Source of the DNA: Platanthera guangdongensis
Taxonomy: Eukaryota > Streptophyta > Magnoliopsida > Asparagales > Orchidaceae
DNA length: 64,000 bases
NCBI GenBank assembly: GCA_039583875.1
Contig: CM077150.1
Coordinates: 49,614,261-49,678,260, forward strand
Reading direction: 5' to 3'
A program made the translations under genes and the position numbers. The notes beneath the pieces were generated by a model. The model had not been told where the DNA came from, searched no databases, and was given only the letters and a program-made list of their open reading frames with translations. Positions 53,182-64,000 of the stretch are shown piece after piece (the first letter of the stretch is position 1; every line of letters starts with the position of its first letter).

Positions 53182-53578
53182 GGAGAAGTCATAACCCTTA
53201 GTCAATGATATACACCATTCATAATTAAAATTACAAAATGATGTAGAGCAGGATAATATACAGCAGGGTTAACATAAACATGTATTAATCACACATGTAT
53301 TCATATACATTATCACAGAACAAATATGAAATAGACATAGACATCATCACAGAACAAATATGAAATAGATTTAACACATAACATACTGTTCTAATATCTG
53401 TCTTATATATTTTCAGAAGTTCACAAATTGTTTTTCATCAAAAAGATTACAAAGTAAACTTTAAGAAAATTCTAATTCTATTTCAGTTCTGGCTCCTTAA
53501 TCACTATTCTTTTGCCAGCATGAACTTTAGCTTGGACAGGAGCATCAGCAACTTCAGCATCTGCAGGCTTCTTTCCTT
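53182..53578. other. Non-coding 3' region of Sir3
   Basis: AT-rich DNA between the env-like stop and the polypurine tract. It holds one 30-bp-class direct repeat (ATCACAGAACAAATATGAAATAGA, twice near 53313-53370) and no gene. Confidence 0.7.
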
Positions 53579-56293
53579 TCAAGTCTTTCTTCTTAAGCTC
53601 TTCTGCTTTAATCTTCTGCCTTTCAAAATAATGGTAAGGTTTAGGAAAGTACTTGCTAGGCTCCGAGCAGTAGGAGGTAGCTTTCCCATCTTGGCCTTCC
53701 TTCTGTATTGAACTATTGTCTCCTGTCTAGATTCATGTTTTCTCCATTCAGCTTCAGAAAACCATTTGTTCCTGTCTTGAATGTTATCCTTGGCAGCTTT
53801 CCAGGTAGTTAATATAATGTTTCTAGAGGTAGGGCTCCACTGTTCAAAGTCTGGTCTCTGTTCAGCTTGTTTCCTAAACCTCTTCTTGGACAATCTTTTC
53901 TCTTCTTCTTTCTGCATTGCCTCTTGCATGGCTTCAGAAATAGGCTGAACAACCTTTTCAATAATAACATTGTCCTTGCCCCCAGGTGGGTTGTACATGG
54001 TCTGTACATCAGCATGAATCATGTCAAAATCTGGAGGAGGGTATATGACTTGAGCCACTTCAGGTTGCTCTCCTCCTAGATATGCAGGTTGAATTCCAGA
54101 TTCTGCCACATTGTCATCATCACAAAGAGGAGGATAACCCAGGGTAGCTCTGATAGAATTGGATATCCATTTGGCATGATCAGAGCTGGCCTTGACTAAA
54201 ACTCTCTCCCCCTTTATGACTTCTCTTTCAATATGATCTCTCACATCATCCTTCTGAAATCTCACTTGATTATCCAAGTAATTGACTCCATCTTTAAAGA
54301 AAGGTTGTAACCTTTGGAGTTTGTCAGTGATATTCTTTTGAGATTCCTGAATAACTGTCTTAATAGCAGTGAGTTCTTCTTGAAATGCTTTGTCAAATTC
54401 AGCTTTAATAGTAGCAGTAGAGGTAGAAGGTCCAGCAGCCTTGTTCTTTAATTCAGTGATAATAGCATTATGGGAAGCAGTCAAATTGTCATTCATCCTT
54501 AGCTGATTTTAAAGAACATACCCTTGCTTCAATGTTATGTCATCCACTTGTGCTTTTATCTTTTCCTGGTGTGTAGCCAAGTACACCACTGCATTTCAAC
54601 CCTTGTGGAAACATTCAGTCATCTCCTTCTTGTTTAGGTTCATCTCAAATCTTATGGATTTAATATCCTGGGCCAGATCAAATTGCAATGATTTCTGCCC
54701 TTCATCTACATACTTCTCAATTGCCTGCCTGTGCTCATCCAGTTTAATTTGCATTGCCACCATTAAAGCACTATAATCAACTGATGGTGTTTGCTGAACT
54801 ATAGGCTGTGGTGCAATAGATTGTAGAGCCTTCTTATAACTTTGACTCCTTCTTTTGAATACATAAAGTTTCTACTTCTTAGCCCTGGCAATCTCCTCAT
54901 CTTCAGAGGCAGATGTGCTGGCTATATCCACCCTCTCCTTAGGGCTTGGAGGCTTCTCAGATACTTTCCTGGCAGAGTCTTCATTAATGTGCACTTGCTC
55001 CCCCTCAGTAGCAGCATTCTCTTCTTCAGTAGCAGCAATGTCTTTGTCAAAATCTTGCTGATCCAGATTTAAAAATAAATCTTCCATAGTGTACTCTTGT
55101 GGTGAAGGAGCTGGAGTAATTCTAGGTTCTTCAACCACTGGATCAGGAACAACTTCTAGAACAACAGATGTGTCTTCTATAACAGCATCTGGAACTTGAC
55201 CATCCAGCTGAGTTTGCTGATGAACATCAGACAAATCAGAATCTTCCATAGGAAAATATAAAGTATTGAGTTCAGTGATTACCTCTAGGATAATGGTGGT
55301 AGCTTGTTCACTTTCAAGTGTAGTGGGTTCATCTACAACTGGAAGCTCCCCCTGGCTTTGATCCTTGTGAATGGGGCTAGCTTGAGGTAGCTCCCCCTGG
55401 ATCTCATCATCATCTTGAGGAGCAGGAGCCTTCTCAACAGTCCCTTCCTCATTCTCATCTGGAGTGAAGACAACCTATTCTTCACTGTCAGAGCTACTAG
55501 TGGACTCTTGTGCCACTGGAGCAGTCTTCCTTTTCTTCTTGGGAGGAATTTCTTTCTCAGGAACTATCTTTTCAGGGGTTGGCATCTCTTTAGACAACAC
55601 CCTGTCCCATCTAGAAAATAACCTCATGTCCATTTTTCTCATGTGATTTATTTTACTTCCAGCAGCAGTACTCATTACCTCTGGAATACTTCCAGCAAGG
55701 TATAGACTTAAAATTCTGCCCAGGTTGGGCTTCTTCAAGATTTCCTTGATTTTCTCAAATACTATAACAGACCAATCAGTTCTTAAAGTGAAGATAATCC
55801 TGGTCATAATATTAAACATAAAGGCAGACACTCTGTCATGCCCTCCTGGCTTGCTTTAAATTACCTTGCCAACTATCTCAGACATGAATTTGCCTTGATT
55901 GTTCATGCCTTTTCTATTGAAAACAAAACCAATCTTCATCTTAGAGTCTAGTCCACACCAGGTTAGAGCTTCCCTGGTCTTTGTAGCAGTAACCTCATCT
56001 TCCTCTTTAGTTCTTGGTAGCTGTAGAATCTTCCTCAAGCTCTTAGGTGAAATCTTAACCTTTGTTCCATGAACTCTGGATTTGATCTTGTATCCAGATT
56101 CGTCCACTTCAGCTCCATTGAGGAATTCAAGTACCTCTTTCTTTCATATCTTAGTAGGTTCAGAAACAAGATATTCCAATCCTGAATCGGCAACTAGGGT
56201 TACGACAGACTGGATTTCTTGATCAGCATCCTCAAAAGCACCGCGCACCAGCTCGTATCCTTCGTTGACATTCTCCTCAAGCTTAGGCGCCAT
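53579..56293 (-). pseudogene. Sir3 env-like third ORF
   Basis: One reading frame of about 905 codons from MAPKLEENVNEGYELV (ATG at 56293) to RRLKQKSLRRKT. It is interrupted by about six in-frame stops (near 56144, 55856, 55475, 54872, 54598 and 54512) but, as far as I can see, by no frameshift. Order: an N-terminal globular part (KISPKSLRKILQLPR, KFMSEIVGKVI, RIIFTLRTDWSVIVFEKI), an acidic/Pro linker, then a long helical coiled-coil-like C-terminal half (FDKAFQEELTAIKTVIQES, DHIEREVIKGERVLVKAS) and a basic end. It follows pol, as in other Sireviruses; function unproven. No obvious signal peptide. Confidence 0.8.
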
Positions 56294-56309
56294 TAGGGTT
56301 TGTAGAATT

Positions 56310-56785
56310 GGTCTTGAGAGAAGAGAGGTGTCAACACAGAAGTTTTGGTCTCGAAACTTTTGAAAGCGTGTCGACAAACTAAGACAAAACCCTATTTATA
56401 CCTTTCGACTTTTGAAGATGAAAAGGCGGGCAGCTAACTTAAAAATGTGTCGACACTGGCAATAAGTGTCGACACTGACTTATAATGTCTCGACACATAT
56501 GTGTCGACACAAGTTTAGTCAACAGATTTTATGTGTCGACACTTGTTTATGTGTCGACACCACATAGCTCGACACATAGTCGAGACTTTACTTAGAAAAT
56601 TCTGAGTAAATACTAAGTGTCGACACCACATTGGATGTGTCGACACCTACATGTCATGTGTCGACACTAACATTCTGAAGTGTCGACACCAACATCCTAG
56701 ATGTGTCGACACCTTTTTCCTGAAGTGTCGACACCACTATTTTGTGTCGACACAGAAATCTCTATGTGTCGACACCTTTTTACTT
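56310..56785. repeat. GTGTCGACAC array between pol and env-like ORF
   Basis: About 13 copies of GTGTCGACAC, often followed by C in the orientation shown, in 340 bp (56445-56785), plus degenerate ones to 56310. Same motif as the Sir3 LTR. Confidence 0.92.
56393..56400 (-). promoter_or_regulatory. Candidate internal TATA box, Sir3 env-like unit
   Basis: The minus strand reads TATAAATA within GGTATAAATAGGG, about 100 bp before the env-like ATG (56293) and directly downstream of the GTGTCGACAC array. The spacing suits a plant promoter with a short leader. The arrangement repeats that of the LTR at 51997-53030. Confidence 0.65.
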
Positions 56786-56807
56786 AGCCATTTTCAATTC
56801 TGTAAAC

Positions 56808-59800
56808 TTACTCTAAGTTTATCATTCCTAGTTCAATTTTAAATCTATTGAACTTAGCTTCTTCTAGGGGCTTAGTATACATATCAGCTACTTGATAATC
56901 AGTTTTAACATAATCAAGTAAAATATCTTTTCTTTCTACATGCTCCCTAAGAAAATGATATTTAATTTCAATATGTTTTGTTCTACTATGAGATACAGGA
57001 TTATTAGCTATTGAAATAGCACTAGTAGAATCACAGAAGAGTGGAGTTCTACTTACCTGAAATCCATAGTCCTCTAGCTGATGTTGTATCCACAGAAGTT
57101 GAGCACAGCAACTTCCTACAGCCACATACTCTGACTCTGCAGTGGAGATAGCCACACTGGTTTGCTTTTTGCTACTCCATGAAATTAGTCTCCCTCCTAG
57201 GAATTGACAGGTTCCAGTAGTGCTTTTTCTATCTTCTTTGCATCCTGCAAAGTCTGCATCTGAATAACCTGTTAGTTCAAAATCCTCATTCCTAGGGTAC
57301 CAGAGGCCTAGATAGGGAGTGCCCTTTAGATATCTCAATATTCTTTTGACTGCTGTCAAATGAGACTCTTTAGCGTAGGCTTGATACCTTGCACAGACAC
57401 ATGTAGCATACATGATATCTGGTCTACTAGCAGTCAAGTATAATAGTGAGCCAACTATCCCTCTATACAAGGTTTCATCTACAAGTTTCCCTGCATCATC
57501 CTTGCTAAGGGACATACTTGACCACATAGGAGTCTTCATGGTGCTGGATGAATCCATACCATACTTCCTTATGAGTTCTAGGGTGAACTTGGACTGACAT
57601 ATGGATAAACCACTCTCAGTCTGTTTAACTTGGAGACCCAAGAAAAACTTCAGCACTCCCATACTACTCATCTCAAATTGACCTTGCATAAGTTTTGCAA
57701 ACTTTTTGCAAAGGCTGCTTTCAGTAGACCCAAATATAATGTCATCTACATATATTTGGACAAGTATAACTTTGCCTCTAGATTCCCTAAGGAATAGAGT
57801 TTTATTTATTTTCCCCCTTGAGAACTTGTTCTCAATGAGGAAACTAGATAGGGTTTCATACCAAGCCCTAGGGGCTTGCTTTAACCCATATAAAGCTTTC
57901 CTAAGTCTATAGACATGATGAGGTAGAGTTGAATCAACAAAACCTGAAGGCTGTTCCACATAGACTTCTTCCTTAAGATTACCATTCAGAAATGCTGACT
58001 TGACATCCATTTGGTAAACCTTGAATCCTTGATAGGTTGCATAGGCCAAGAACATCCTTATGGCTTCCAGTTTGGCTACTGGAGCAAAGGTTTGATCAAA
58101 GTCAATACCTTCTTCTTGCCTATATCCTTTAGCAACCAATCTTGCTTTATTCTTAATGATGACCCCTTGTTCATCTAACTTATTCTTGTAGATCCACTTG
58201 GTTCCTATTATATTGTGGTGTTTAGGTTTAGGAACAAGTTCCCAGACCTTGCACCTCTTGAACTGATTAAGCTCTTCTTGCATTACTTCAGTCCATTGTG
58301 GATCTAGTATGGCTTCTTCAAACTTCTTTGGTTCAACTTGAGATAGAAAACTGGAGTAGATTGCTGCATTCAGGTTTCTGCTCCTTGTTTGTACCCCTTG
58401 TCTTGGATCTCTAATAATCTACTCTACTGGATGATCTCTAAGATGCCTATTGGCTGGAGGCATCCTAACTTCTGGTTGAACCTCTTCAGCATCTCTATCA
58501 TGCTGTACTCCTTGAACTTCATCAGCAATTGGTACATGTAGTTCTCCCCCTGGACAATAGCCACTGTCTTCTACTTGCTGTCTTGCAGCAGGTACTTCTT
58601 CTATAGTAAGCTTGTCCATCTTCTTTGTTAAACCTGTGGGGCTGCATACACTACTAGACAACTCATTGTTAATAAGTTTAGTCTCATCAAAAACTACATG
58701 CACAGATTCTTCTACAACTTGTGTAGACAAGTTGTAGACTCTATAAGCCTTACTATTGTTGTTGTACCCAACAAAAATTCCCTCTTGGGATTTGGCAGCA
58801 AACTTAGTCAAGTAAGACTTCCCATTGTTAAGTATGAAGCATTTGTAACCAAAGATCCTGAAGTAGGATAGGTTTGGTTTCCTGCCTTTCACAACTTCAT
58901 AGGGGGTCTTGTTGAGGCCTTTAGTGATTGTAGCCCTATTTATAACATGGCATGCAGTGTTAACTGCTTCAGCCCAGAAATATTCTGGCAGTGATGTATC
59001 ACTTAATAGGGTCCTACCAGCCTCTATCAAGGTCCTATTCTTCCTTTCAGCAATGTCATTTTGCTGAGGTGTTCTAGGTGAAGAGAATTCTTGAAATATC
59101 CCAAATTCTTCACATAGTTTTGTCATGCTATCAGACTGAAATTCAGTACCATGGTCACTTCTAATTTTGACCACTGTACTGTCTAGTTCATTCTGAATTT
59201 GCTTGACAAAGTTATGGAAGAGACTAGGTGTTTCAGATTTCTGTCTTAAGAAGAACACCCAGGAAAACCTTGAGTAGTCATCTACAACTACAAAGGTATA
59301 GACCTTCCTACCTAGGCTGTGAACTGGCATTGGACCAAATAGATCCATATGCAAGAGGTATAAACACCTCACAGCATCTTTGTTTTCTATGCTTCTAAAG
59401 GTGGATTTAGTCTGCTTGCCCTTTTGACAAGCTGAGCAAATACCATCTTTAACACACTTAACTTGAGGACCATTCCTCACTAATTCTTTGTTAAAGAGTT
59501 TGCCAATTGTCTTGTAGTTTAGATGGGCTAGCCACTTGTGCCATTTGACACAATGAGAGACTTTCTCATCTGCTACAAGACATACTGGAGAACCATTGTT
59601 CTCAACCATAATGTCTAGGTAGTAGACACTTCTCTTTCTATAACCTGTCAAAATGATCTCTTGATCACTTGACCTCTTGATATGACAACCATTTTTCACA
59701 AATGAGATGTCATACCCTACATCACTTAATTGACTTATACTTATTAGGTTGTGTTTCAACCCTTTAACATAAGCCACTTGAGTAATGGTAACCAAGTTGC

Positions 59801-59975
59801 TAGAAATGTTATCAAATCCTTTGATGATTCCTTTTTCAGAACCACCAAAGGTGACTTTTAGACCATCTTTTTTTGGAATGTAGTCCCTTAGTAATCCTCT
59901 AGTTCCAGTCATATGTCTAGAACATCCACTGTCCAAGTACCATGTTGGGGTATGCCCACTTGGACTTACCTGCAA
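56808..59975 (-). pseudogene. pol: Sir3 pol (protease, integrase, RT, RNase H)
   Basis: One frame with a single TAG at 58419-58421 (HPVE-stop-IIRDP, a likely Gln codon). Protease TWYLDSGCSRHMTGT is near the start. WHKWLAHLNYKTIGKL and CQKGKQTKS follow. The integrase core has HMDLFGP, RSDHGTEF and QQNDIAERKNRTL (catalytic Asp, Asp, Glu all present). RT has [33 protein letters not shown] and [10 protein letters not shown]. RNase H has [18 protein letters not shown] and FCDSTSA, and the end is [15 protein letters not shown]...[10 protein letters not shown]. Apart from the stop, all catalytic residues are kept, consistent with a young copy. Confidence 0.93.
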
Positions 59976-59981
59976 AACAGA

Positions 59982-62023
59982 TTAGTGAACCTTAGAACCC
60001 AAAGTATTCTTGGGTCCTTGGTACATGTTAGTTTGCAACCTGACAAACCTACCTGCAGGCTTTCCAACAAGTAGTTTGTTACTCACTTTGGCACTAGCAT
60101 TGTGCCAACAGTCCATTGCAAAATGGCCAATCTTGCCACAGCACCAACATTCAAACTTATTGTACCTTTGCTTAGGTACTGTCTTTGCTGTCTTATCTAC
60201 ATCAGACTTGTTGAATGTTGGGGCTTTGCCCTTGGACTTGGACTTGGACTGCTCAGTCCTTGCAGGTCTAGTAAATCCTAGTCCAGCTTTACCCTTGTGA
60301 TGAACAAATTCATCAATTATGGGTAACACTGACTTAGGTTTAGAAAACCTAGCAACAAACTCTCTCTCCTTCTGAAGATTAATCTCCAGACTCTTGATTT
60401 GATCATTCTTAAAGGAGATAGTCCCCATCTGAATCACTGTTATGTGCTTCAGTCTGGCTATCTCATTGAGCTTTTGATCAAATAACATCTCAGAATCTGT
60501 TTCAGCAGCTTTGAGATCAGCAATTTCCTTTGCCTGACTTTTGGCTAGGGACTTGCTCTTCTTGTAAGCTTGCAACAGCACTTTATATTCATCTATCAGC
60601 TGATGAATATCATCCTCCGACTTAGATACACTTTCATCACTTGATGAAGATGAATCTGATTCTGTACTGGCACAAGAAACTGAACTTAAAGTTGAACTTT
60701 GTACCTTACTGGGTCCTGGCTGCTCCAGGATTTTGTCACCCTCTGTCAAAGCCATTAGCCCTTGGCATTGACTGTCTTCTTGTTCATATATAGACTCCAT
60801 AATCTGCATGAATTCTTCTTCTTCTTCTTCAGCAAACAGCCCTATGTATGCCTCAGCATCAGACTCAGTTTCTGAAGAAGAGATATCTGATAGAGTCTTC
60901 TCCTTCTTGGCAACAAAAGACTTTCTTTCTTGCCTTTAAAATGAGTCTTCTTCTTGTCACTAGACTCTTTTCTCTTTTCAGGACAATCTGCAACAACATG
61001 GCCTTGTCTATTGCAGCAATAGCACACTATTTTGAAACAGTTGCCTTGCTAGATTTAGTCCTCTTCCTGTCCTTCTTTTGAAGACTTTTTGTTCTGATAG
61101 AAGTCTTCTTTTCCTTGTGAAGTAGAAGGCCTTATCCTCCACTGTTTCTTCTTCAAGAATTTCTGAAAATATCTAGTGAAGGCAGCAAAGTCTTCATCAC
61201 TTTCACTGCTTTCAGATTTTGTGCTGACTGACTCATCTGACTCTGATTCAGCAACCTTTGGAGGTGGAGTTGGTGACTTACCTCTGTACTTTCTGGGGGC
61301 TTCTGTCTTGAAAGCTACAGTTCTTTCCTTGTGTTCATTTCTTGTTGATTTCTCCTCCTCTTTTCTCACTGTCAACTGCATTTCATAAGACAATAACTTG
61401 CCAAACAGTGTAGGTGGAGGAATTTCTCCCAACTTAGCCATTTCTCTAATGGCACAGATCTTGGTGTCCCAATCTTTAGTTAGGGACCTTAGGAACTTGT
61501 CATTTAGTTCATAATTACTGAACTCTCTTCCATAAGACATGAGTTCATTCACTATCCTATAAAACTTCTTATAGCACTCAGTTATGCTATCACCCTTTCC
61601 TTGTCTAAAACTTTCATACTCTTGATTTAGCAAGGATTTTCTATCTTGCCTTACTTCTTCAGAACCTTCCATATACACAATAAGAGTATCCCACATCTCT
61701 TTGGCTGTCTTACAGTGTATTAGATTCTGAAAAGTTGCATCATCTATGACACCAACTATAATGTTTTGAGCCCTTTTGTCCATGGTGGGTAGGACAATCT
61801 CATCCTTTGTCATTTCAGAGAAATCCTTTGGTGTTCTCTGATTTGCATCTAGAATTGATATCTTCATGGGCACATATGGCCCCACTTTTACTGTGATGTA
61901 AATCCTAGGGTCTGAGACTTCCATAAACAGCCTTACCCTTTCCTTCCAGATCCCAAATATCTCTTTCCTACATATAGGTAATTTCATGGATCCCAATTCT
62001 TTGTGATTCTCAGAGGAACCCAT
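59982..62023 (-). pseudogene. gag: Sir3 gag
   Basis: The ATG at 62023 opens capsid-type gag (PICRKEIFGIWKERVRLFM, AKEMWDTLIVYMEGSEEVRQ) and an acidic Ser tail, with stops near 61055. A first CCHC knuckle CYCCNRQGHVVADC (about 61020) is in the same frame; after a frameshift near 60935 the frame 60809-59982 continues. It holds a coiled-coil-like part (YKVLLQAYKKSKSLAKSQAKEI) and a second knuckle CWCCGKIGHFAMDC (about 60140). It ends at a TAA (59982-59984) in the same frame as pol, seven codons before protease sequence resumes. Confidence 0.88.
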
Positions 62024-62115
62024 GGTTCTTGATTTTCTTGAATCTGTAATTTTGACTTAGACTGAATCTGCCAATCAGGATCTCCTCAGATTGTTAGTCC
62101 TTTTTGAGCAACCTG

Positions 62116-62127
62116 CCTCTGATACCA
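62116..62127 (-). other. Primer-binding site of Sir3
   Basis: The minus strand reads TGGTATCAGAGG two bases after the 5' LTR end TTTCTTTCA. Confidence 0.9.
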
Positions 62128-62129
62128 CT

Positions 62130-64000
62130 TGAAAGAAATAGTACCTAAACACATAGAGGGGGGTGAATAGATGACCAAATTCTTTTTAACTATTTATGGC
62201 AACAATCAGTTTATAACACAGAATCTAATCTACTTTTGCACAACAATCACACAGGATAAACAGCAAATCACAGCACATAGAAGACACAGAGTTTTATAGT
62301 GGTTCCCCAAGCTTTGGATACATCCACTTTCCCCCTTCGCCTATCTAGCAGTGTACTAGATTCGGCCAAACTTCTCCACTATCTCAGAACCCAAACTGGT
62401 TCCTACTCCTCAGGCTCAAGGCCCTACAACTCAGCTTTTCCACAAAGCCTACACTCAGCCAACAAGGGCCTACACTCAGCCAACAAGGCCTACACTCAGC
62501 CACCAAGGCCTACACTCAGATATTTCAATCTCCTACACTCAGGCTCTCAAGCCCTACACTCAGCCTTTATAATTACAGGCTTACAAAAACTCAGATCCAA
62601 AGGATCCTACAAGATAAAAATGAATTTACAAATGATAACTCAGCAACCCAGAAACAAGAGAGGGGAGTTGTGAGTTTCTTGATGAGTTCTTGGAAGAACT
62701 CAGCTGAAATCAATCTGACTTAGCTTTCTTCAAAGCTTCTTGAAAGTAGAACTCAATTAGATTGACTCCTTCTGCAGTTGATCCTTTATCTCTGCCACTT
62801 AGAATTCAGAATAAATCTGAACCCTTCTTCTCAGCCTAGTTCCAACGGCTGATTTCTTGGATGGAGCCCTCTCTCTCCAACTTCTTAGATCTACACTTGG
62901 ACAGCTAGATCTTCTTGTTTTGATACTTGATCAATGATTTGAACAACTCTGTCAACAACAACTTCTGTAGACTGTATAAGCCTATTTATAGGTCCTCTTC
63001 ATGGTAACCGGCTGGTCCGGTTCATAACTGAATTCTGACATCTCTGACAGGTGCTGTAGACCGGCTGGAATGGCAGATGTCAAGTCATCCAGTCAGTTCT
63101 TGAAAAATCTCTAACTGTCTGAAAGTGTCGAGACTTTCTGTCTTTAAGTGTCGACACTTATAGACCAAGTGTCGACACAAGTTGTGTAAGTGTCGACACA
63201 AGTCTACAAGGTGTCGACACAAGTCCTTGTGTTGTAGATTCTTTATCTCGACACAGCTTCTTCTGCATGTGTCGACACTGAAATTGAGTGTCGACACAAG
63301 TACTTGATCTTCTTTATTTTTGCTGAATTCTTCTAAGTGTCGACACATCTCCTTTGTGTCGACACATCTTCATGTGTTGAATCTGTTAAGTGTCGACACT
63401 GCTTCTTGGTGTCGACACATGTCTTTAGTGTTGATACTTGCTGAGTGTCGACACAGCTCCTTATGTCGACACTTGATTCTTCTGTTGAGACTTCAGCTGA
63501 GTGTCGACACATTCCCTTAGTGTCGACACTTGCACTTAGAATAATTTGTTGATCTTGCTGTTCTTTGCTAAGTGTCGACACAGCTCCATGTGTCGACACT
63601 TTCTTTAAGTGTTGACTCTTCTATTGTGTGTCGACACATTGTTCTGGGTATCGACACATACATCAAGTGCTGACTCTTCTGTTGAGTGTCGACACATTGT
63701 TCTGGGTGTCGACACATATACTTAGTTTCTGCTGATTTTTGCTGAGTGTCGACACAGCTCCAAGTGTCGACACTTTCTGGTGTAGACACAGTTCTTCTAG
63801 GTGTCGACACTGCTGCTAAGTGTCGACACAGCTTTACTGCACTTTTCTTCACTGAGTGTCGACACAGCTCCTTGTGTCGACACTTTCTGTCTGGTGTCGA
63901 CTCTGCATCCCAGGTGTCGACACAATGACTCCAAGTGTCGACACTGCTTGCCTGGGTGTCGACACAAGTCTTCTTAAGTGTCGACACTTTCCCTCTGGGT
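62130..64000 (-). repeat. Sir3 5' LTR (runs off window)
   Basis: Matches 51145-53010 almost base for base, including the GTGTCGACAC array (63125-63990) and the TATA box (62983-62990). The terminal 150 bp or so lie outside. Confidence 0.94.

Larger units (their letters stand above)
51145..64000 (-). mobile_element. Sir3: young Sirevirus with env-like ORF
   Basis: Minus-strand element with 3' LTR 51145-53167 and 5' LTR from 62130 to beyond the window edge. The internal 53168-62129 carries gag, pol and, downstream of pol, an env-like ORF. The two LTRs are nearly identical by eye over 1.87 kb, so insertion is recent, and it is the innermost of the nest. It still has a few stops in gag, pol and env-like. 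Complete except for about 150 bp of the 5' LTR. Confidence 0.94.

Overview
The window looks like a transposon-dominated stretch of a plant nuclear genome, probably a eudicot. The evidence is: Ty1/copia elements including three of Sirevirus type with a third (env-like) ORF; a Ty3/gypsy element with LTRs over 2 kb; a PIF/Harbinger element with its two usual genes; Helitrons; and primer-binding sites matching initiator-tRNA-Met throughout. I found no convincing host gene, no tRNA or rRNA gene and no bacterial feature. Species cannot be named from this sequence. A run of exactly 500 N (37036-37535) is an assembly gap.

Layout (element names are mine). 1-1090: part of a gypsy LTR, minus strand (Gy1), sitting in the LTR of a truncated plus-strand copia (Cop1, 1091-3596). 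3597-4114 and 11294-11854: two pieces of a minus-strand Helitron helicase gene, split by a complete minus-strand copia (Cop2, 4115-11288, target duplication CGGGG). 11855-15798: AT-rich non-coding DNA made of tandem and dispersed repeats. 15802-20305: a complete PIF/Harbinger (Harb) with TAA target duplications, an uninterrupted transposase and a decayed partner gene. 20306-24895: microsatellites, three Helitron-like units filled with GGCGGGATTTAATCCCGCC palindromes, and recent duplications. 24896-25898: the 3' end of a small minus-strand copia (Cop3), cut by the next element. 25899-37035+: Sirevirus-like Sir1, plus strand. 37536-45156: a second, more decayed relative, Sir2, cut inside its env-like gene by a gypsy element (Gy2, 45157-51144), which is cut in its integrase by a third Sirevirus (Sir3, minus strand, 51145 to beyond the window). 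The right side is therefore a three-level nest, Sir2 > Gy2 > Sir3, with Sir3 youngest.

The most interesting pattern is that nearly every family carries a dense array of its own short CpG-containing dyad just upstream of a TATA box: GTGTCGACAC in Sir3, ATCGTCGA...TCGACGAT in Sir1/Sir2, ACACGGGCGTGT in the gypsy LTRs and GTCCGC/GCGGAC in Cop2. In the Sireviruses the array plus TATA-like module occurs in the LTR and again between pol and the env-like ORF, about 80-120 bp before that ORF's ATG. This suggests a separate internal promoter for the third gene. The Sir1/Sir2 type of dyad also sits between the two divergent genes of the unrelated DNA transposon Harb. All calls come from reading the sequence. 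Lineage names and functional ideas are inferences from motifs, and no alignment or database search was run.
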